Positions 16,620 through 26,612 of a stretch of DNA of 64,000 nucleotides are shown piece by piece. Each line of letters starts with the position of its first letter. Position 1 is the first letter of the stretch. Source of the DNA: Paracoccaceae bacterium (lineage in GTDB: Bacteria; Pseudomonadota; Alphaproteobacteria; Rhodobacterales; Rhodobacteraceae); contig JACONK010000001.1 of assembly GCA_014323795.1 (NCBI GenBank), positions 1 to 64,000 of the forward strand. The letters run 5' to 3'. Both the position numbers and the translations under genes were made by a program. The notes under the pieces were generated by a model. It saw only the letters and a program-made list of their open reading frames with translations, had not been told where the DNA came from and searched no databases.

Positions 16620-17633
16620 ATGCAGTACGGACCAAGCGAGCGGCAGGAGCTGATTGTATCCACCGTTCGGTCTTTTGTGGAAAAGGAGTTCTATTCCCAC
16701 GAAACACTGGTGGAGCGCACTGGAAAGGTGCCCCGCGAGATCGCTGAAGAGATCAAACGCAAAACCCTCGATCCTGGGTTTTACGCCTGCAACTTTCCCG
16801 AAAGCGTGGGCTGTGCCGGGCTCAGCCATGTGGATTTCATGCTGGTAGAACGGGATCTCGGGCGCGGATCGATGGCACTCAGCCATTTTTTCGGGTGACT
16901 GCAAAACATCCTGATGGCCTGTGAAGGGGAACAGGTCGACCGCTACCTGATGCCCGCCGTGCGTGGTGAAAAGATGGACGCACTGGCGATGACAGAACCC
17001 GGTGCCGGCTCCGACGTGCGCGGGATGAAATGTGCCGCAATACGCGACGGTGGCGATTGGGTGATCAACGGAACGAAGCATTTCATCTCTGGTGCGGAGC
17101 ACGCGCATTTCGTGATCGTCTTTGTGGCCACAGGGGAGGATCAACCCCCCCGGAGTTTGAAAAAGCGCATCACCTGCTTTCTGGTTGATCGCGGGCATCC
17201 CGGCTTCATCATTCGCGACGGCTACAGGTCCGTCAGCCACCGGGGCTACAGGAACATGGTACTCGACTTCGACGATTGCCGCCTGCCGGTGTGGCGGCGG
17301 TGCTTGGTGAGGTTGACAACGGGTTCAACGTGATGAACACCTATGATCACCGAGATCGACGCCGCGGATATGCTGACGCTGTCCGCGGCGGCTCGCTTGG
17401 ATAAAGGCATGCCGTCAAACCGGCAGATTGCAAGCGCGAAACTCTACGCTTCCGAAATGCTCGCACGGGTGACGGATGCCGCGGTCCAGGTTCACGAAGG
17501 CATGGGGCTGATGGACGACTTGCCGCTCGAACGCTTCTGGCGCGACGCCAGGGTGGAACGCATATGGGACAGAACATCCGAGATCCAGCACCACATCATC
17601 AGCCGCGACCTGTTACGGCCGCTGGGGGCATAA
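16620..17633 (+). pseudogene. acyl-CoA dehydrogenase, broken
   Basis: A flavin acyl-CoA dehydrogenase in three pieces. The N-terminal helical domain starts MQYGPSERQELIVSTVRSF and runs to HFFG, where an in-frame TGA (16896-16898) replaces a sense codon. The same frame continues with [23 protein letters not shown], the FAD/substrate motif, and ISGAEHAHF. After CRLPV the frame is lost. About 40 residues that normally hold the start of the C-terminal helical domain are missing, and the end resumes in another frame with MITEIDAADMLTL and VQVHEGMGLMDDLPLER, which includes the cofactor-binding signature. A nonsense mutation plus a deletion with frameshift make loss of function certain if the sequence is right. 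The broken acyl-CoA synthetase at 19061 is a likely former pathway partner. Confidence 0.9.
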
Positions 17634-17811
17634 GGATAAAGGGGAGTATATACTGTCAGACGTCGCGAATCATGCTGGTTTTCCTGTTCAATTTCCTCGG
17701 CCGGTGCGAACGGATATGAACTTCTGCGCGGCTACCGGGCAATCTTTCCCCCGGTCGCCACAGATATTCTATGCGTCGCCCGGTCTCACATAACAAGATT
17801 TACCAATGCGC

Positions 17812-18681
17812 CTATTGCGCAAGCCAACTGGTCAACGTCCGAAAGAAATCGGATTCTTCCTCGATAAACGGATAGTGGCCGGAGTCTTCGAAAATTACCA
17901 AAGTTGAATTTGGCAGCAGTTCGGCGATCCGTCCGGCACCGGCATCGACCGGTGTAATCCCATCGTGCCGTCCCGCCATAATCAAGGCCCGGGTCCGGAT
18001 AGAGGGAAGCGTTTCAAGCATGTTGAATGAACCAAGCAAGCCGACACCGGCGTTCCATGCGCGGTATTCATAACGGGTGCGCGCATCCAGATCGGCCCCC
18101 GTCTTTTTGTCCCACTGATGGAAGTAAATTTCCGCCACCGGATTCCACGTTGTGCGCCAGTCTTCATTGTCCGCCATCGGCCGGGAAAAGAGTTTACCGA
18201 ATGCGGCCATGTTATCTGGCGGGCCGGTAACCGATGGCTGATAATCAAAGGCCGGTACCGTATTAACCAAAACCAGCCCGTCAAGGCGATCCCCGTAAGA
18301 AGCTGCGAACTTTTGCGCAATGAATCCACCATAAGAATGACCGACAAGAGTGAACCTGACATGCCCCAGGGCAGTCATCAATTCCGCGGCGTCCGAGCTC
18401 AGACGCTCCAAATTCATATCTGCATAATCGCCGGGCTTGTCAGAGCGTCCGTTCCCGAAGTGATCATAGTAAACAACCGTGTTGGTGGACGATAATTGAT
18501 CAAAGTATGGGCGCAGGTAATCATGGCTTAACCCCAGGCCACCATGCATGATCAGGATTGGCTCTCCGCTGCCGATAGTTTCATAGAACAGATTTGCGCC
18601 ATTAACCTCTATCTTGTCGGCTGCGGCAGCGGTAACAGCCATGAATGCCACGCAAACAGCGGCGAGAGTTTTTTTGATCAT
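17812..18681 (-). CDS. secreted alpha/beta hydrolase
   Basis: An intact 289-residue alpha/beta-fold hydrolase of the proline-iminopeptidase/epoxide-hydrolase-like group. The first ~21 residues (MIKKTLAAVCVAFMAVTAAAA) form a signal peptide, so it is probably exported to the periplasm. The oxyanion-hole segment IMHGGLGLSHDYL follows. The nucleophile elbow VGHSYGGF holds the catalytic Ser near residue 120, MAGRHDGITP supplies the Asp near 235, and DSGHYPFIEE supplies the His near 263. A Shine-Dalgarno aaaggagat lies about 6 bases before the ATG at 18681; the longer frame upstream is not credible. It stands alone between two ruined genes on the other strand and is notably undamaged. The substrate cannot be told. 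Confidence 0.85.
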   Translation of the reverse strand: MIKKTLAAVCVAFMAVTAAAADKIEVNGANLFYETIGSGEPILIMHGGLGLSHDYLRPYFDQLSSTNTVVYYDHFGNGRSDKPGDYADMNLERLSSDAAELMTALGHVRFTLVGHSYGGFIAQKFAASYGDRLDGLVLVNTVPAFDYQPSVTGPPDNMAAFGKLFSRPMADNEDWRTTWNPVAEIYFHQWDKKTGADLDARTRYEYRAWNAGVGLLGSFNMLETLPSIRTRALIMAGRHDGITPVDAGAGRIAELLPNSTLVIFEDSGHYPFIEEESDFFRTLTSWLAQ

Positions 18682-19060
18682 TGCGCATCTCCTTTTTTTG
18701 TTGCTTGCCCAAAGGCCCGGAGATTGTAGCCTGGCACCTTGGGGAATCATTATGGTCATTGCGGGAACACTGCGTCAAGACCTTGATAGGGAAGAAGCAA
18801 CACCTGCCATCGGGTGCCTGAATACCGCATTGTCCTTTGGTGTGCCACAATCACGCCGTATGATGTGTGCAGGCGGGGCCTTATCTGCGGTGGTGGCCAT
18901 GATCCGGTCAGGGGCCGTGCCCGCCTCATACCCTGTGGTGATATTGAGGGTGACACCGCTATTGGTGATCTCCCACAAGTTTCCACGATTGGAATGGATG
19001 TAATGCCCAGGGTAAACGCCTACGGCGGAATCATTTATCTTTCCGGCACCAGCACCTGGC
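18682..19060. other. no gene seen (about 380 bp)
   Basis: The divergent region between the hydrolase and the acyl-CoA synthetase remnant shows no conserved frame. It should contain the hydrolase promoter, but I could not assign -35/-10 boxes. Confidence 0.4.
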
Positions 19061-20954
19061 ATGATGCGCCTCGCCCGCCTGTTATATCCTAAATCCGTTG
19101 CCGTGGTCGGTGGCGGGGCTTGGTGTGCCTGTGTCCTGTGGCAGCTTCCGGTATGGATTCAGGCGGGGCGGTCTGTTTTGCCAGCGGTTTTTCAGAGGCC
19201 GGGATGGAGGATGCCACCGGATCAGATCGTCAGAAAGCCCTTGTCACCGCAGCAGGCGGCATGCCGATCCTGGGCCCCAATTGCTACGGTTTCATCAACG
19301 CGCTCGACAATGCCTGTGTCTGGCCCGATCAGCACGGATTGCAGCCGCAAACATCGGGCGTCGCCATTCTTACACAATCCTCCAACATGGGAGTCAACAT
19401 CACCATGGCCGCACGGGCCTTGCCGGTTGCTGCGATTGTGTGTGTCGGCAACCAGGCACAGATTGGCATGGCAGATATCGCCCGGGTGCTAATTGCCGAT
19501 GAGCGCATCACAGCCCTTGGCCTGCATATCGAAGGTTTCGCGAACCTGCGCACCTGGGAGGCCCTGGCCCAAGAGGCGGCGCACCGTGGCCTGCGGATCG
19601 TGGCACTCAAGGTCGGAAAATCGGAGGCGGCGCGCACCGCGACCGTGTCGCATACCGCATCTCTGGCAGGGGGAGACGCCGGTGCGTCCGCCCTGTTAGC
19701 CAGATTGGGCATTGCGCGGGTCGGCGATCTTCCAACGCTTTTGGAAACACTGAAACTGCTGCATCATTGTGGCGGGCTTTCGTCTAACCGGATCGCCACG
19801 ATCAGCTGTTCGGGCGGCGAAGCCAGCCTGTCGGCGGATATGGCCCATGACATGGAATTGGAATTTCCCCCGTTGAACGCCCGGCAGAAGACCAGCCTGC
19901 GCAAGGCCCTGGGGCCGATGGTGGCATTGGCCAATCCGCTCGACTATCAAACTTGCATCTGGCGCGACACAGCTGCCATAGCCCGGGCGTTTTCGGCCAT
20001 GGTTGATCCGGAAATTGCCATGACATTATTGCTGGTGGATTTTCCCAGGGTTGACCGATGCGACCCGGCTGACCGGGAATGTATTATTGAGGCGGCGATT
20101 GCCACACATGGCAGAACAGATGGCGTCGTGGGCATGGTCGCGACTTTGCCCGAAACCATGCCCGAAACCATCGCTGAACGGCTGGCGGCGGGTGTTGTCC
20201 CGTTCCTGGGGCTGCATGAGGCGTTGCAGGCGGCTGAAGCGGCAGCCCTGGTGCTGCCAGTGGCGGACGATCCGCTGCTTTTGCCAAATGCAAGGGCGCA
20301 TACACCGCGGCTGTTGACCGAGGCTGAGGCGAAGCGGGCCGTTGCCGCCCATGGCGTGGATATACCGTGTGCCGCCCGAATTGTGTCGGTGAATGCGGCG
20401 GCAGAGGCGGGTGTGCCATTCCCCGTGGTGTTGGAAGCTGAAGGCTTTGCCCATAAAACTGAAGCCGGGGCTATCGCATTCAACCTCACCACCGCGGAAG
20501 AGATTCGCACGGCGGCAGAGGCGATGGAGGCGCCGGCCTGTCTGGTGGAGGAAATGATCGCCGGCACCGTGGCAGAACTGCTTGTCGGGGTTGTGAAAGA
20601 TCCGGCACACGGGTTCGTTCTGACGTTGGGTGCCGGCGGTATTCTGACCGAACTGATGCAGGACCGTGCCAGTTTGCTGGTACCCGCGACAGCAGATTCC
20701 GTGCGAAAAATTTTGGGCAAACTGCGCGTCGCAAAGATACTCCTGGGGTATCGCGGGGCGCCGCCTGCCAACCTCAACGCTATTGTCACGGCAATCATGG
20801 CTGTGCAGAAATATGTCCTGAAACATGCCGAAGGGCTCGAAGGGGTGGAGGTAAACCCCTGATGTGCACCCGTGACCGTGCCGTGGCCGCAGACGTCATG
20901 ATTCGGAGGGCTGATACCCGAAAAATCCCCTATCACTTTCTTTTAAGGGTTTAA
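19061..20954 (+). pseudogene. NDP-forming acyl-CoA synthetase, broken at both ends
   Basis: An acyl-CoA synthetase of the ADP-forming (acetyl-CoA synthetase/pimeloyl-CoA-synthetase-like) type. The original start MRLARLLYPKSVAVVGGGAWC (the CoA-binding Rossmann opening) is followed at once by a shifted frame and SGGAVCFASGFSEAG, so about 55 residues of the CoA-binding domain are deleted. A long undamaged stretch follows with GPNCYGF, SHTASLAGGD (the phosphohistidine loop region), SCSGGEASLSADM and the ATP-grasp segments EAEGFAHKTEAGA and LTLGAGGILTELM. At 20857-20862 a frameshift in a run of four C's produces a stop after VEVNP; the next frame continues CTRDRAVAADVMIRRAD, the usual end. The central ~520 residues could still be translated, but without an intact CoA site. 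Confidence 0.85.
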
Positions 20955-21084
20955 ACAGCCTGTGCAAATGCATGGTCAAATATATAATCTCCCTTCCTTT
21001 TCGCTTGACATCCAAGAGCTTGGGGCGGCGGATATCCCATCCGGACAAGCCCCCGGGGTGGTGATCCGTCACAGGCATCAGGCC

Positions 21085-21313
21085 GGAGATGCTGAATCTG
21101 TTTGCCGAGGGCCAGGTGGCTGAACGGGAGGCACAGGGCATAATAAAAGGTCTGACCTGCTTCGGTAGTATGACGTATTATGATATGAAACGCAATAGTG
21201 CGGAGGCCGTTTTGCACATTTCCGTGCGCAACACGATCGGGATGCTGCAGCTGAACGCGGACGACGCTGTGCGCGTGGAGTGGAGCGTAGAGAGCCTGGT
21301 GGTGTTGTCTTAA
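21085..21313 (+). pseudogene. C-terminal (TOBE) remnant of a PotA-type ABC ATPase
   Basis: A 75-codon relic whose sequence (NLFAEGQVAEREAQG, then GLTCFGSMTYYDM and DAVRVEWSVESLVVLS) resembles the C-terminal TOBE domain of spermidine/putrescine ABC transporter ATPases. No nucleotide-binding domain precedes it. It ends 20 bases before the convergent RNase E/G gene. It matches in theme the broken potD-like gene at 23391, suggesting a former polyamine uptake locus around here. Recognition rests on a short segment. Confidence 0.5.
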
Positions 21314-21333
21314 GCGTTATGATTGCCGCGCAT

Positions 21334-22395
21334 TCAGGCAGGTCTTCCGGATGTCTTCCCCAGTGCCAGCGTTAAGGGTATCCGTACGCGCTTGCGCTGC
21401 AATTCCAGATGGCCGAGGCTGGTCCAGCCGACAATTCTGGTCTCGATCCTATCCGCTCGCAGGGACTTCCTGAAGGCATCCGCCACCAGGCACCGTTCCT
21501 TTTGCGCCATCGGTGCCATATCAACCACGATCTGTCCGCCGAGCCCGCGCAGGCGCAATTGCCGTGGCAGCTCTTGTGCTACGCCAAGGTTTGCCTTCAG
21601 ACCTGCTGCAAAAGACGTATCGCCACCGGTGTTCACGTCTACGGCCACGAAGGCCGTTGTAGGCTCGATCACCAGCATCCCGCCACCCGGCAAGGGTGCT
21701 GCCGGGTGAAAGAGGTCATCCAGCACCTCGTCCAAACCGAGGTTGGCAAGACATCCTGCTTCCCGCAAAACCTCATCGGGTGCGGGCCAGTCCCGCCGGG
21801 CGGCGTGTTCAGCTGTGGGCGCATCGACCAGCAGTTGCGGCGGGCCATTCACATCTTCCACCACAGCCTCCGCGAGGCGGCGTACGGTAGCGATATCTTC
21901 GGCAATTTGTCTATCTTCGGTGCCATCCGCCGCTGACCGGATAATTAACCCCAGGTTCGGGGCCGCCCCGTCCATACCCTCCAGCACCAGCCCGTTCAGC
22001 CGGTCCCGTTCAGCCTCATTCCTGATCCGGCGCGCAAGGTTCCATCCCGGTGTCCCGGGGGTGACGGCGGCGTAGCGGCCCTTGAAAATCAGTTTGGGCG
22101 TAACCGGTGAGGCCTTTCCGCTGCCTGCGAATGAGGTGACCTGAACCAGCATCACCTGCCCCGGCCTGATGCCTTTGGCGTGCCGCAGATACCCGCGTTT
22201 CCCGGTGCCAAGGTCAAGCGTCAGACCGCCCTGCCCCTTCATCGGTCGCAGAGTCTTTGCCCTGTAGATCGCACCGGGCCGAGGGGTATCCGTGTCTGCA
22301 TCAACAAGCAGATCCTGAACCGCCCCGTCCGTGATCAGAACCGCGCAATCGCGTCCGCGCCAGGTATCGGTCAGGATGATGCGCCCGCGTTTCAA
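21334..22395 (-). CDS. ribonuclease E/G family endoribonuclease (short form)
   Basis: A 353-residue RNase E/G-type enzyme for RNA decay and rRNA processing. The S1-like region ([17 protein letters not shown]...GKRGYL) lies near residues 30-65. The catalytic metal Asp pair is seen in [17 protein letters not shown] and [11 protein letters not shown] near residues 250-300. The C-terminal zinc-link cysteines and scaffold region of classical RNase E are absent, as in the short alphaproteobacterial form. The likely start is TTG at 22395, overlapping the Maf stop (TTGA). The longer upstream frame merely overlaps maf. It is third in the infA-maf-RNase operon. The yacG gene that often follows in this group is not present; a decayed ABC fragment lies there instead. 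Confidence 0.82.
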   Translation of the reverse strand: MKRGRIILTDTWRGRDCAVLITDGAVQDLLVDADTDTPRPGAIYRAKTLRPMKGQGGLTLDLGTGKRGYLRHAKGIRPGQVMLVQVTSFAGSGKASPVTPKLIFKGRYAAVTPGTPGWNLARRIRNEAERDRLNGLVLEGMDGAAPNLGLIIRSAADGTEDRQIAEDIATVRRLAEAVVEDVNGPPQLLVDAPTAEHAARRDWPAPDEVLREAGCLANLGLDEVLDDLFHPAAPLPGGGMLVIEPTTAFVAVDVNTGGDTSFAAGLKANLGVAQELPRQLRLRGLGGQIVVDMAPMAQKERCLVADAFRKSLRADRIETRIVGWTSLGHLELQRKRVRIPLTLALGKTSGRPA

Positions 22396-22952
22396 AGCAC
22401 ACCCGCCGATTGCAGGAGCCCTGCGGTTTCTGCCAGCGGCAGGCCTACGACGTTGGAATAGCTGCCGTTGATGCTCGGGATGAATGCCGCGGCGCGGCCC
22501 TGAATGGCATAGCCCCCTGCCTTGCCCTGCCATTCGCCGCTACCGAGATAGGCTGATACATCTTCTGCCGACAGCCGTCTGAAACGCACCCTGGTGGCGA
22601 CATCCCTGACTGTCAGACGGTCCTGCGTCCGCAGGGCCACGCCGGTGATCACCATGTGCCGTCGCCCGGATAAAATCTGCAGGAAAGCGGACGCCTCCCG
22701 AGCGTCTGCGGGTTTCGCCATGATTCGCCGCCCGGCAGCCACAATCGTGTCCGCCGTCAAGGCAACCTCATCCGGGGCCAGCACAAGTGCACTGGCCTTT
22801 TCCGCCGCCAGGCGCCGGGCATGGAGCCGGGGCAGTTCCCCCTTCAAAGGAGTTTCGTCTATATCAGTCGGCCGCACGTCGTGCGGGATCACGCCAATCC
22901 GGGCCAGCAGTTCCAGCCGCCGGAGACTGGCGGAGCCCAGGACAAGTTTCAC
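22392..22952 (-). CDS. maf: Maf-family nucleotide pyrophosphatase
   Basis: A 186-residue Maf protein, a house-cleaning nucleoside triphosphate pyrophosphatase acting on modified or non-canonical dNTP/UTP in the cytosol. The diagnostic opening [14 protein letters not shown] (family LAS.SPRR.ELL) is at residues 3-16, and the second motif [14 protein letters not shown] near residues 68-81 includes the catalytic Asp. [13 protein letters not shown] and [13 protein letters not shown] complete the fold. Translation starts at GTG, overlapping the infA stop by 4 bases (GTGA), and its own stop overlaps the RNase start. It is intact and of usual length. Confidence 0.9.
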   Translation of the reverse strand: MKLVLGSASLRRLELLARIGVIPHDVRPTDIDETPLKGELPRLHARRLAAEKASALVLAPDEVALTADTIVAAGRRIMAKPADAREASAFLQILSGRRHMVITGVALRTQDRLTVRDVATRVRFRRLSAEDVSAYLGSGEWQGKAGGYAIQGRAAAFIPSINGSYSNVVGLPLAETAGLLQSAGVL

Positions 22953-23167
22953 TTGTAGCGGTAGTTGATCCGGCCCTTGGACAGGTCGTAAGGCGTCATC
23001 TCTACCTGGACCTTGTCACCTGCAAGCACGCGGATGCGATTTTTGCGCATCTTTCCTGCAGTGTGGGCGATGATCGCATGGCCGTTCTCAAGCTCTACCC
23101 GGAAGGTCGCGTTCGGCAAAAGCTCGGTCACAACGCCATCGAATTCGAGAAGTTCTTCCTTGGCCAT
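22949..23167 (-). CDS. infA: translation initiation factor IF-1
   Basis: A 72-residue IF-1 with [20 protein letters not shown], the OB-fold segment [20 protein letters not shown] and the ending GRINYRYK, all nearly invariant. It binds the 30S A site during initiation. It heads the operon infA-maf-RNase E/G, a common alphaproteobacterial arrangement, with 4-base overlaps throughout. The divergent potD remnant begins 224 bases upstream. Confidence 0.96.
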   Translation of the reverse strand: MAKEELLEFDGVVTELLPNATFRVELENGHAIIAHTAGKMRKNRIRVLAGDKVQVEMTPYDLSKGRINYRYK

Positions 23168-23390
23168 ATCGTTTCCGTATAGTGCGGGGCCTGTGTGCCC
23201 GCCTGCAAGGGGGCATATGCAGGGCGGATAGCCAAAGATCAAGGTAAAAGCGGGATTCCTGTGCCGCGGACCGATAATATTTTCAGTGCCGGACCGGGGT
23301 ACCCGCTTCGCTTGGGCTTCACCTGGCTGTCTATACCATGGGTTCGAATCAGAACACCGCCGGGGCAAAGTAAAAGTAGAAGGAGAAATC

Positions 23391-24325
23391 ATGAAATTAT
23401 TCAACAAACTGCTGTTCGGGGCTATACTTTCTGCCGTGCTGTCCGTGCCAACGTTTGCCGCTGACACGGCGAGGCACCGACCTGTGTTTTCTTCGGTGAA
23501 GAGGAAAAGGCATTCCAAAATCTGCGTTCCGGATTCCGGGCGGATGTGTCCCACCCGTGTGTCCCGGTCGGTCAGCAAACGGCTGGAAGCAGACCTGATC
23601 GAACCCATCGACATATCCCGGGTGGAGCGTCGGAATGTTATCCGCCGATTGGGGAACCACCGCGCCGACCTGCCGCACCGACTGTGGCGGAGGCTGACCG
23701 CGGCGCGCTCACGATATTCAAGAACCCGAAATATGCCGGTCGCATTTCGCTGCCCGACAACGTGGATGACATCTATGCGCCGGCCTGTCTTGCAACCGGC
23801 CTGACAGATTGGGCAAAATCTGCCCAGGAAGACTTCGCCAGGGCCAGTGCATGGCAGCGTGAAGTACACACGCTGGTGCACAGACAGCTACCGGGCGGGC
23901 TGACGGGGCAGAGCCTGGCCAACTGATGACATCGGGCGAGGTGGTCGTGTCCTGGGTCTGGAATGAGACGCCGACGAATTTGCAGGCCGAAAACATACCT
24001 ATCGAGGCCAACCGTGCAACCAAAGAGGGTTCTTCGACCTGGTTCTCCGGTCACGTGAATCTGAAAAACGGGCCCGGCGGCGAAGACAGGATGTATGGTT
24101 TCCTTAACGCCTGGGCAGAACCGGCCTCGGCTGAGTACATCGTGAACGAATGGGGCTAAGGCCACGGTAACGCCGCGGCCATGGTCACCATGCATGGGGC
24201 TGGATGTCGTCGACCGTGTCGGCCTCGGCCCGGTTGACGTACCTTTGCTGCACCAAGTCCCGATGAAGCAGCAAATGCGCGAAAAGATGATCGTGGAATT
24301 TGAAGAGGTCAAAGCCGGGCTCTGA
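23391..24325 (+). pseudogene. polyamine ABC transporter substrate-binding protein (PotD-like), broken
   Basis: A ruined periplasmic binding protein for spermidine/putrescine. It starts behind an excellent ribosome site (gaaggagaaatc) with a signal peptide, [20 protein letters not shown]...FAAD. Homology then jumps between frames: [20 protein letters not shown] and [17 protein letters not shown] in one; SGEVVVSWVWNETPTNLQAE and GSSTWFSGHVNLKNGPG in the next. A TAA replaces the Tyr codon after NEWG (24157-24159), and QMREKMIVEFEEVKAGL ends in yet another frame at 24325. At least four lesions mean no functional product. With the PotA-type tail at 21085 it marks loss of polyamine import. Confidence 0.88.
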
Positions 24326-24544
24326 TCCGGGCATGTGCCAGGAAGTATTGCCGACCGGGGTGTCCTTTTGATTCGGGATTCACTGGTGCAGGCTGCGCCT
24401 CCGGCGGGGTATCCCGGGCCAGAAGAAGAACGGGCAACGCCTTTTGGGGCAGGAAATTCCCCGGCGGTGAGCCGAAGGCGGGCAGTGCCATTGATCCGGG
24501 AGATAATGACACCCCATACCCTTATCGGGCCAAGTGCCTTTGGA

Positions 24545-25426
24545 TCATCGGGTAGGCCGGGGTACTTCGCCCCGATAATCGTAGAATCCCCGACTGGTTT
24601 TGCGGCCCAGCCAACCAGCTTCCACATATTTAACCAGGAGTGGGCACGGGCGGTATTTTGTGTCTGCCAGCCCGTCGTGCAGCACGTTCATAATAGCGAG
24701 GCATGTATCGAGCCCGATGAAATCCGCCAGTGCCAGCGGCCCCATCGGATGGTTCGCGCCAAGCTTGAGCGACGTGTCAATCGACTGCACATTGCCGACA
24801 CCTTCATAGAGCGTATAGATCGCCTCGTTGATCATCGGCATCAGAATACGGTTCACGATAAAGGCGGGAAAATCCTCTGCGGTGGAGTATGTCTTGCCGA
24901 TCCGGTCCACTACACCCGCGACGGATTTGAAGGTTTCCTCATCGGTCGCGATTCCGCGAATCAGTTCGACCAGCTGCATGATCGGCACCGGGTTCATGAA
25001 ATGAAGGCCCATAAACCTTTCCGGCCGGTCCGTCCGGCTGGCCAGACGGGTGATCGAAATAGACGACGTATTTGAGGTCAGGATCGTGTCATCGTTTACG
25101 TGAAGCAGTATATCTTCGAAGATTGCCTGCTTGATTCGTTCTTTCTCGGTGACGGCCTCAATCACCAGATCTACCGGGCCGGTATCCGCAAGGTTGTCCA
25201 CCGTCATGATGTTCGTGAGTGCCCGCTTCTGGTCGTGCTCTGTGATTTTGCCACGTGCCACGGCCCGCCCGAGGTTGGTGTCTATCGTCTGCACCGCTTT
25301 CTTAAGCGTATCAGAATCGATATCGTAGAGTCGCACATTAATACCGGCGAGCGCGAAGACATGGGCAATCCCGTTGCCCATCTGGCCCGCGCCGATCACC
25401 GAAACTGTCTGAATATCTCTGCTCAT
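24545..25426 (-). CDS. 3-hydroxybutyryl-CoA dehydrogenase
   Basis: A 293-residue NAD(P)-dependent 3-hydroxyacyl-CoA dehydrogenase that oxidises or forms 3-hydroxybutyryl-CoA (butyrate/PHB and fatty-acid metabolism). The Rossmann dinucleotide motif VIGAGQMGNGIAHVFA is at residues 10-25. LTSNTSSISITRLA and FMGLHFMNPVPIMQLVELI (about residues 115-155) contain the catalytic Ser and the His of the HFxNP motif. Glu of the catalytic dyad lies in LVEL. The C-terminal helical domain has NRILMPMINEAI and GANHPMGPLALADFIGLDT. It is complete and undamaged although its surroundings are decayed. Upstream etfAB, frequent neighbours in this group, are not seen. Confidence 0.9.
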   Translation of the reverse strand: MSRDIQTVSVIGAGQMGNGIAHVFALAGINVRLYDIDSDTLKKAVQTIDTNLGRAVARGKITEHDQKRALTNIMTVDNLADTGPVDLVIEAVTEKERIKQAIFEDILLHVNDDTILTSNTSSISITRLASRTDRPERFMGLHFMNPVPIMQLVELIRGIATDEETFKSVAGVVDRIGKTYSTAEDFPAFIVNRILMPMINEAIYTLYEGVGNVQSIDTSLKLGANHPMGPLALADFIGLDTCLAIMNVLHDGLADTKYRPCPLLVKYVEAGWLGRKTSRGFYDYRGEVPRPTR

Positions 25427-25716
25427 GCCTCAAGGGGTAATGGAACCCGACCGCCTGCGCAAGTCAGCCAAAACCGTCATTGCCGGGTGCGTCGAAAATC
25501 GGGATTAGCCGGATGTCCTATATGGCGACCTGGCGATGATACACCACAGCCTGACAGGCGGGGTCGATCTCCATTCCCGGAAACGCGCCGCCTGCGTTAT
25601 TCAAGTGCTGTCCTGACAGGCCAGGTGTCCCTGGTGCCGGGTGCTGCCTCCTGACATTATGCCTTGTATGCGGGCAACGGCTGCCTGGCCGTATTTCAGC
25701 AACCGAAGAAAAGGTG
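25427..25716. other. no gene seen (290 bp)
   Basis: No conserved frame is visible between the dehydrogenase start and the divergent DUF1178 remnant. The carbon-nitrogen hydrolase gene that often precedes DUF1178 genes is not recognisable here. Confidence 0.35.
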
Positions 25717-26000
25717 ATGATCTGTTACACCCTGAAATGCGCAGACGGGCACACCTTTGAAAGCCGGTTCCAGTCTGCCGATGCGTTTGACACACTTTGT
25801 GCCCGGGGCAGGGTGACCTGTTCCGTCTGTGGCACCCCGGCGGTGGAAAAGGCGGTGATGGCCCCCCGGATTACGGGCGCGTGACCCGGATGTGCCAAAA
25901 GGGGCCTTGTCACGCCCGGCCTCGCCTGCCGGACAGGCCCTGGCGGCGCTGCGCCGCAAGGTGGGGGCACACACCGAAGACGTGGGCGAAAACCTGGGGA
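25717..26000 (+). pseudogene. DUF1178 family protein remnant
   Basis: The first 55 codons read MICYTLKCADGHTFESRFQS...FDTLCARGRVTCSVCG, with VEKAVMAPRI closely following. This is the well-conserved N-terminus of DUF1178 proteins, including the CxxC zinc-ribbon-like pair. The frame ends at a TGA (25882-25884). The next piece, SPAGQALAALRRKVGAHTEDVGENL, continues in another frame, and then the homology fades near 26000 before the typical C-terminal half. So there is one frameshift and a lost 3' end. The family has no established function. Confidence 0.75.
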
Positions 26001-26612
26001 TTATATATTTGATTAGACGCCCGAATACTGCATCCTTCACCGCATACATGCCCTGCTTTTGTTTTCCCTGCGCAGCCATGAAAGCGTACAGGTGCTGCCT
26101 TGGGGTGTGTTGCAGGGGCCGCACGGCACCACACGGTCTGGCATAGCCATTCGGCCCGCCGTCCGGGCGTGGCAGGTTATGGTCAGGTTCCCGATAGCCG
26201 GGTTCATCAAACTTTCTGCCACATCCCCTGCAACGATGGCCGTGCCGGTCGGGCACCATGCGCATACATTTGTGCCCGCGTCCGCCACACCCCCTCCGGT
26301 TCCTTCACGCGCTGTCTAATGCGCAAGGGCCGGTGTGTGCACTTCCCCGTCATCGGTGCGGGCGGGTTCTTGCGTCCTGAATCCCTGCAAGCCCGTATAA
26401 GGTGAAAGACCGACCGGTTAATCGGCACTTAAAGCCCGATAAAGGAGGCGTTACCCCCCGTATCTGACCCTTGCGCCTGGCCCTGGATTTACATTAAGGC
26501 GAAAAACCGGGCACCAGTCTTTCTGCCCGGGGCGGGAAAGATGCAGGGCCGGGTCTGTAATCCCCGTATAATCTCCCTTATAACCGGGCACCCGCACACC
26601 CCAGGATCCGCG
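26001..26612. other. no gene seen (about 610 bp); possible copA promoter
   Basis: No credible gene is found. A TATAAT hexamer at 26567-26572 lies 41 bases before the P-type ATPase start and could be a -10 box, but no good -35 is placed at the usual distance. I see no clear CueR/CsoR-like palindrome by eye. Confidence 0.3.

Noticed and set aside
15918-17240. 440-codon minus-strand frame spanning tRNA-Ser
   Set aside because: It covers a tRNA gene and the acyl-CoA dehydrogenase remnant on the other strand; high GC keeps stops rare.
18814-19092. Small plus-strand ORF between hydrolase and acyl-CoA synthetase
   Set aside because: No family resemblance and no ribosome site; it overlaps the true start of the synthetase remnant.
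23275-23360. tRNA-like segment (gggttcgaatc near 23341)
   Set aside because: The T-loop-like sequence has no matching acceptor or anticodon arms, so no cloverleaf forms.
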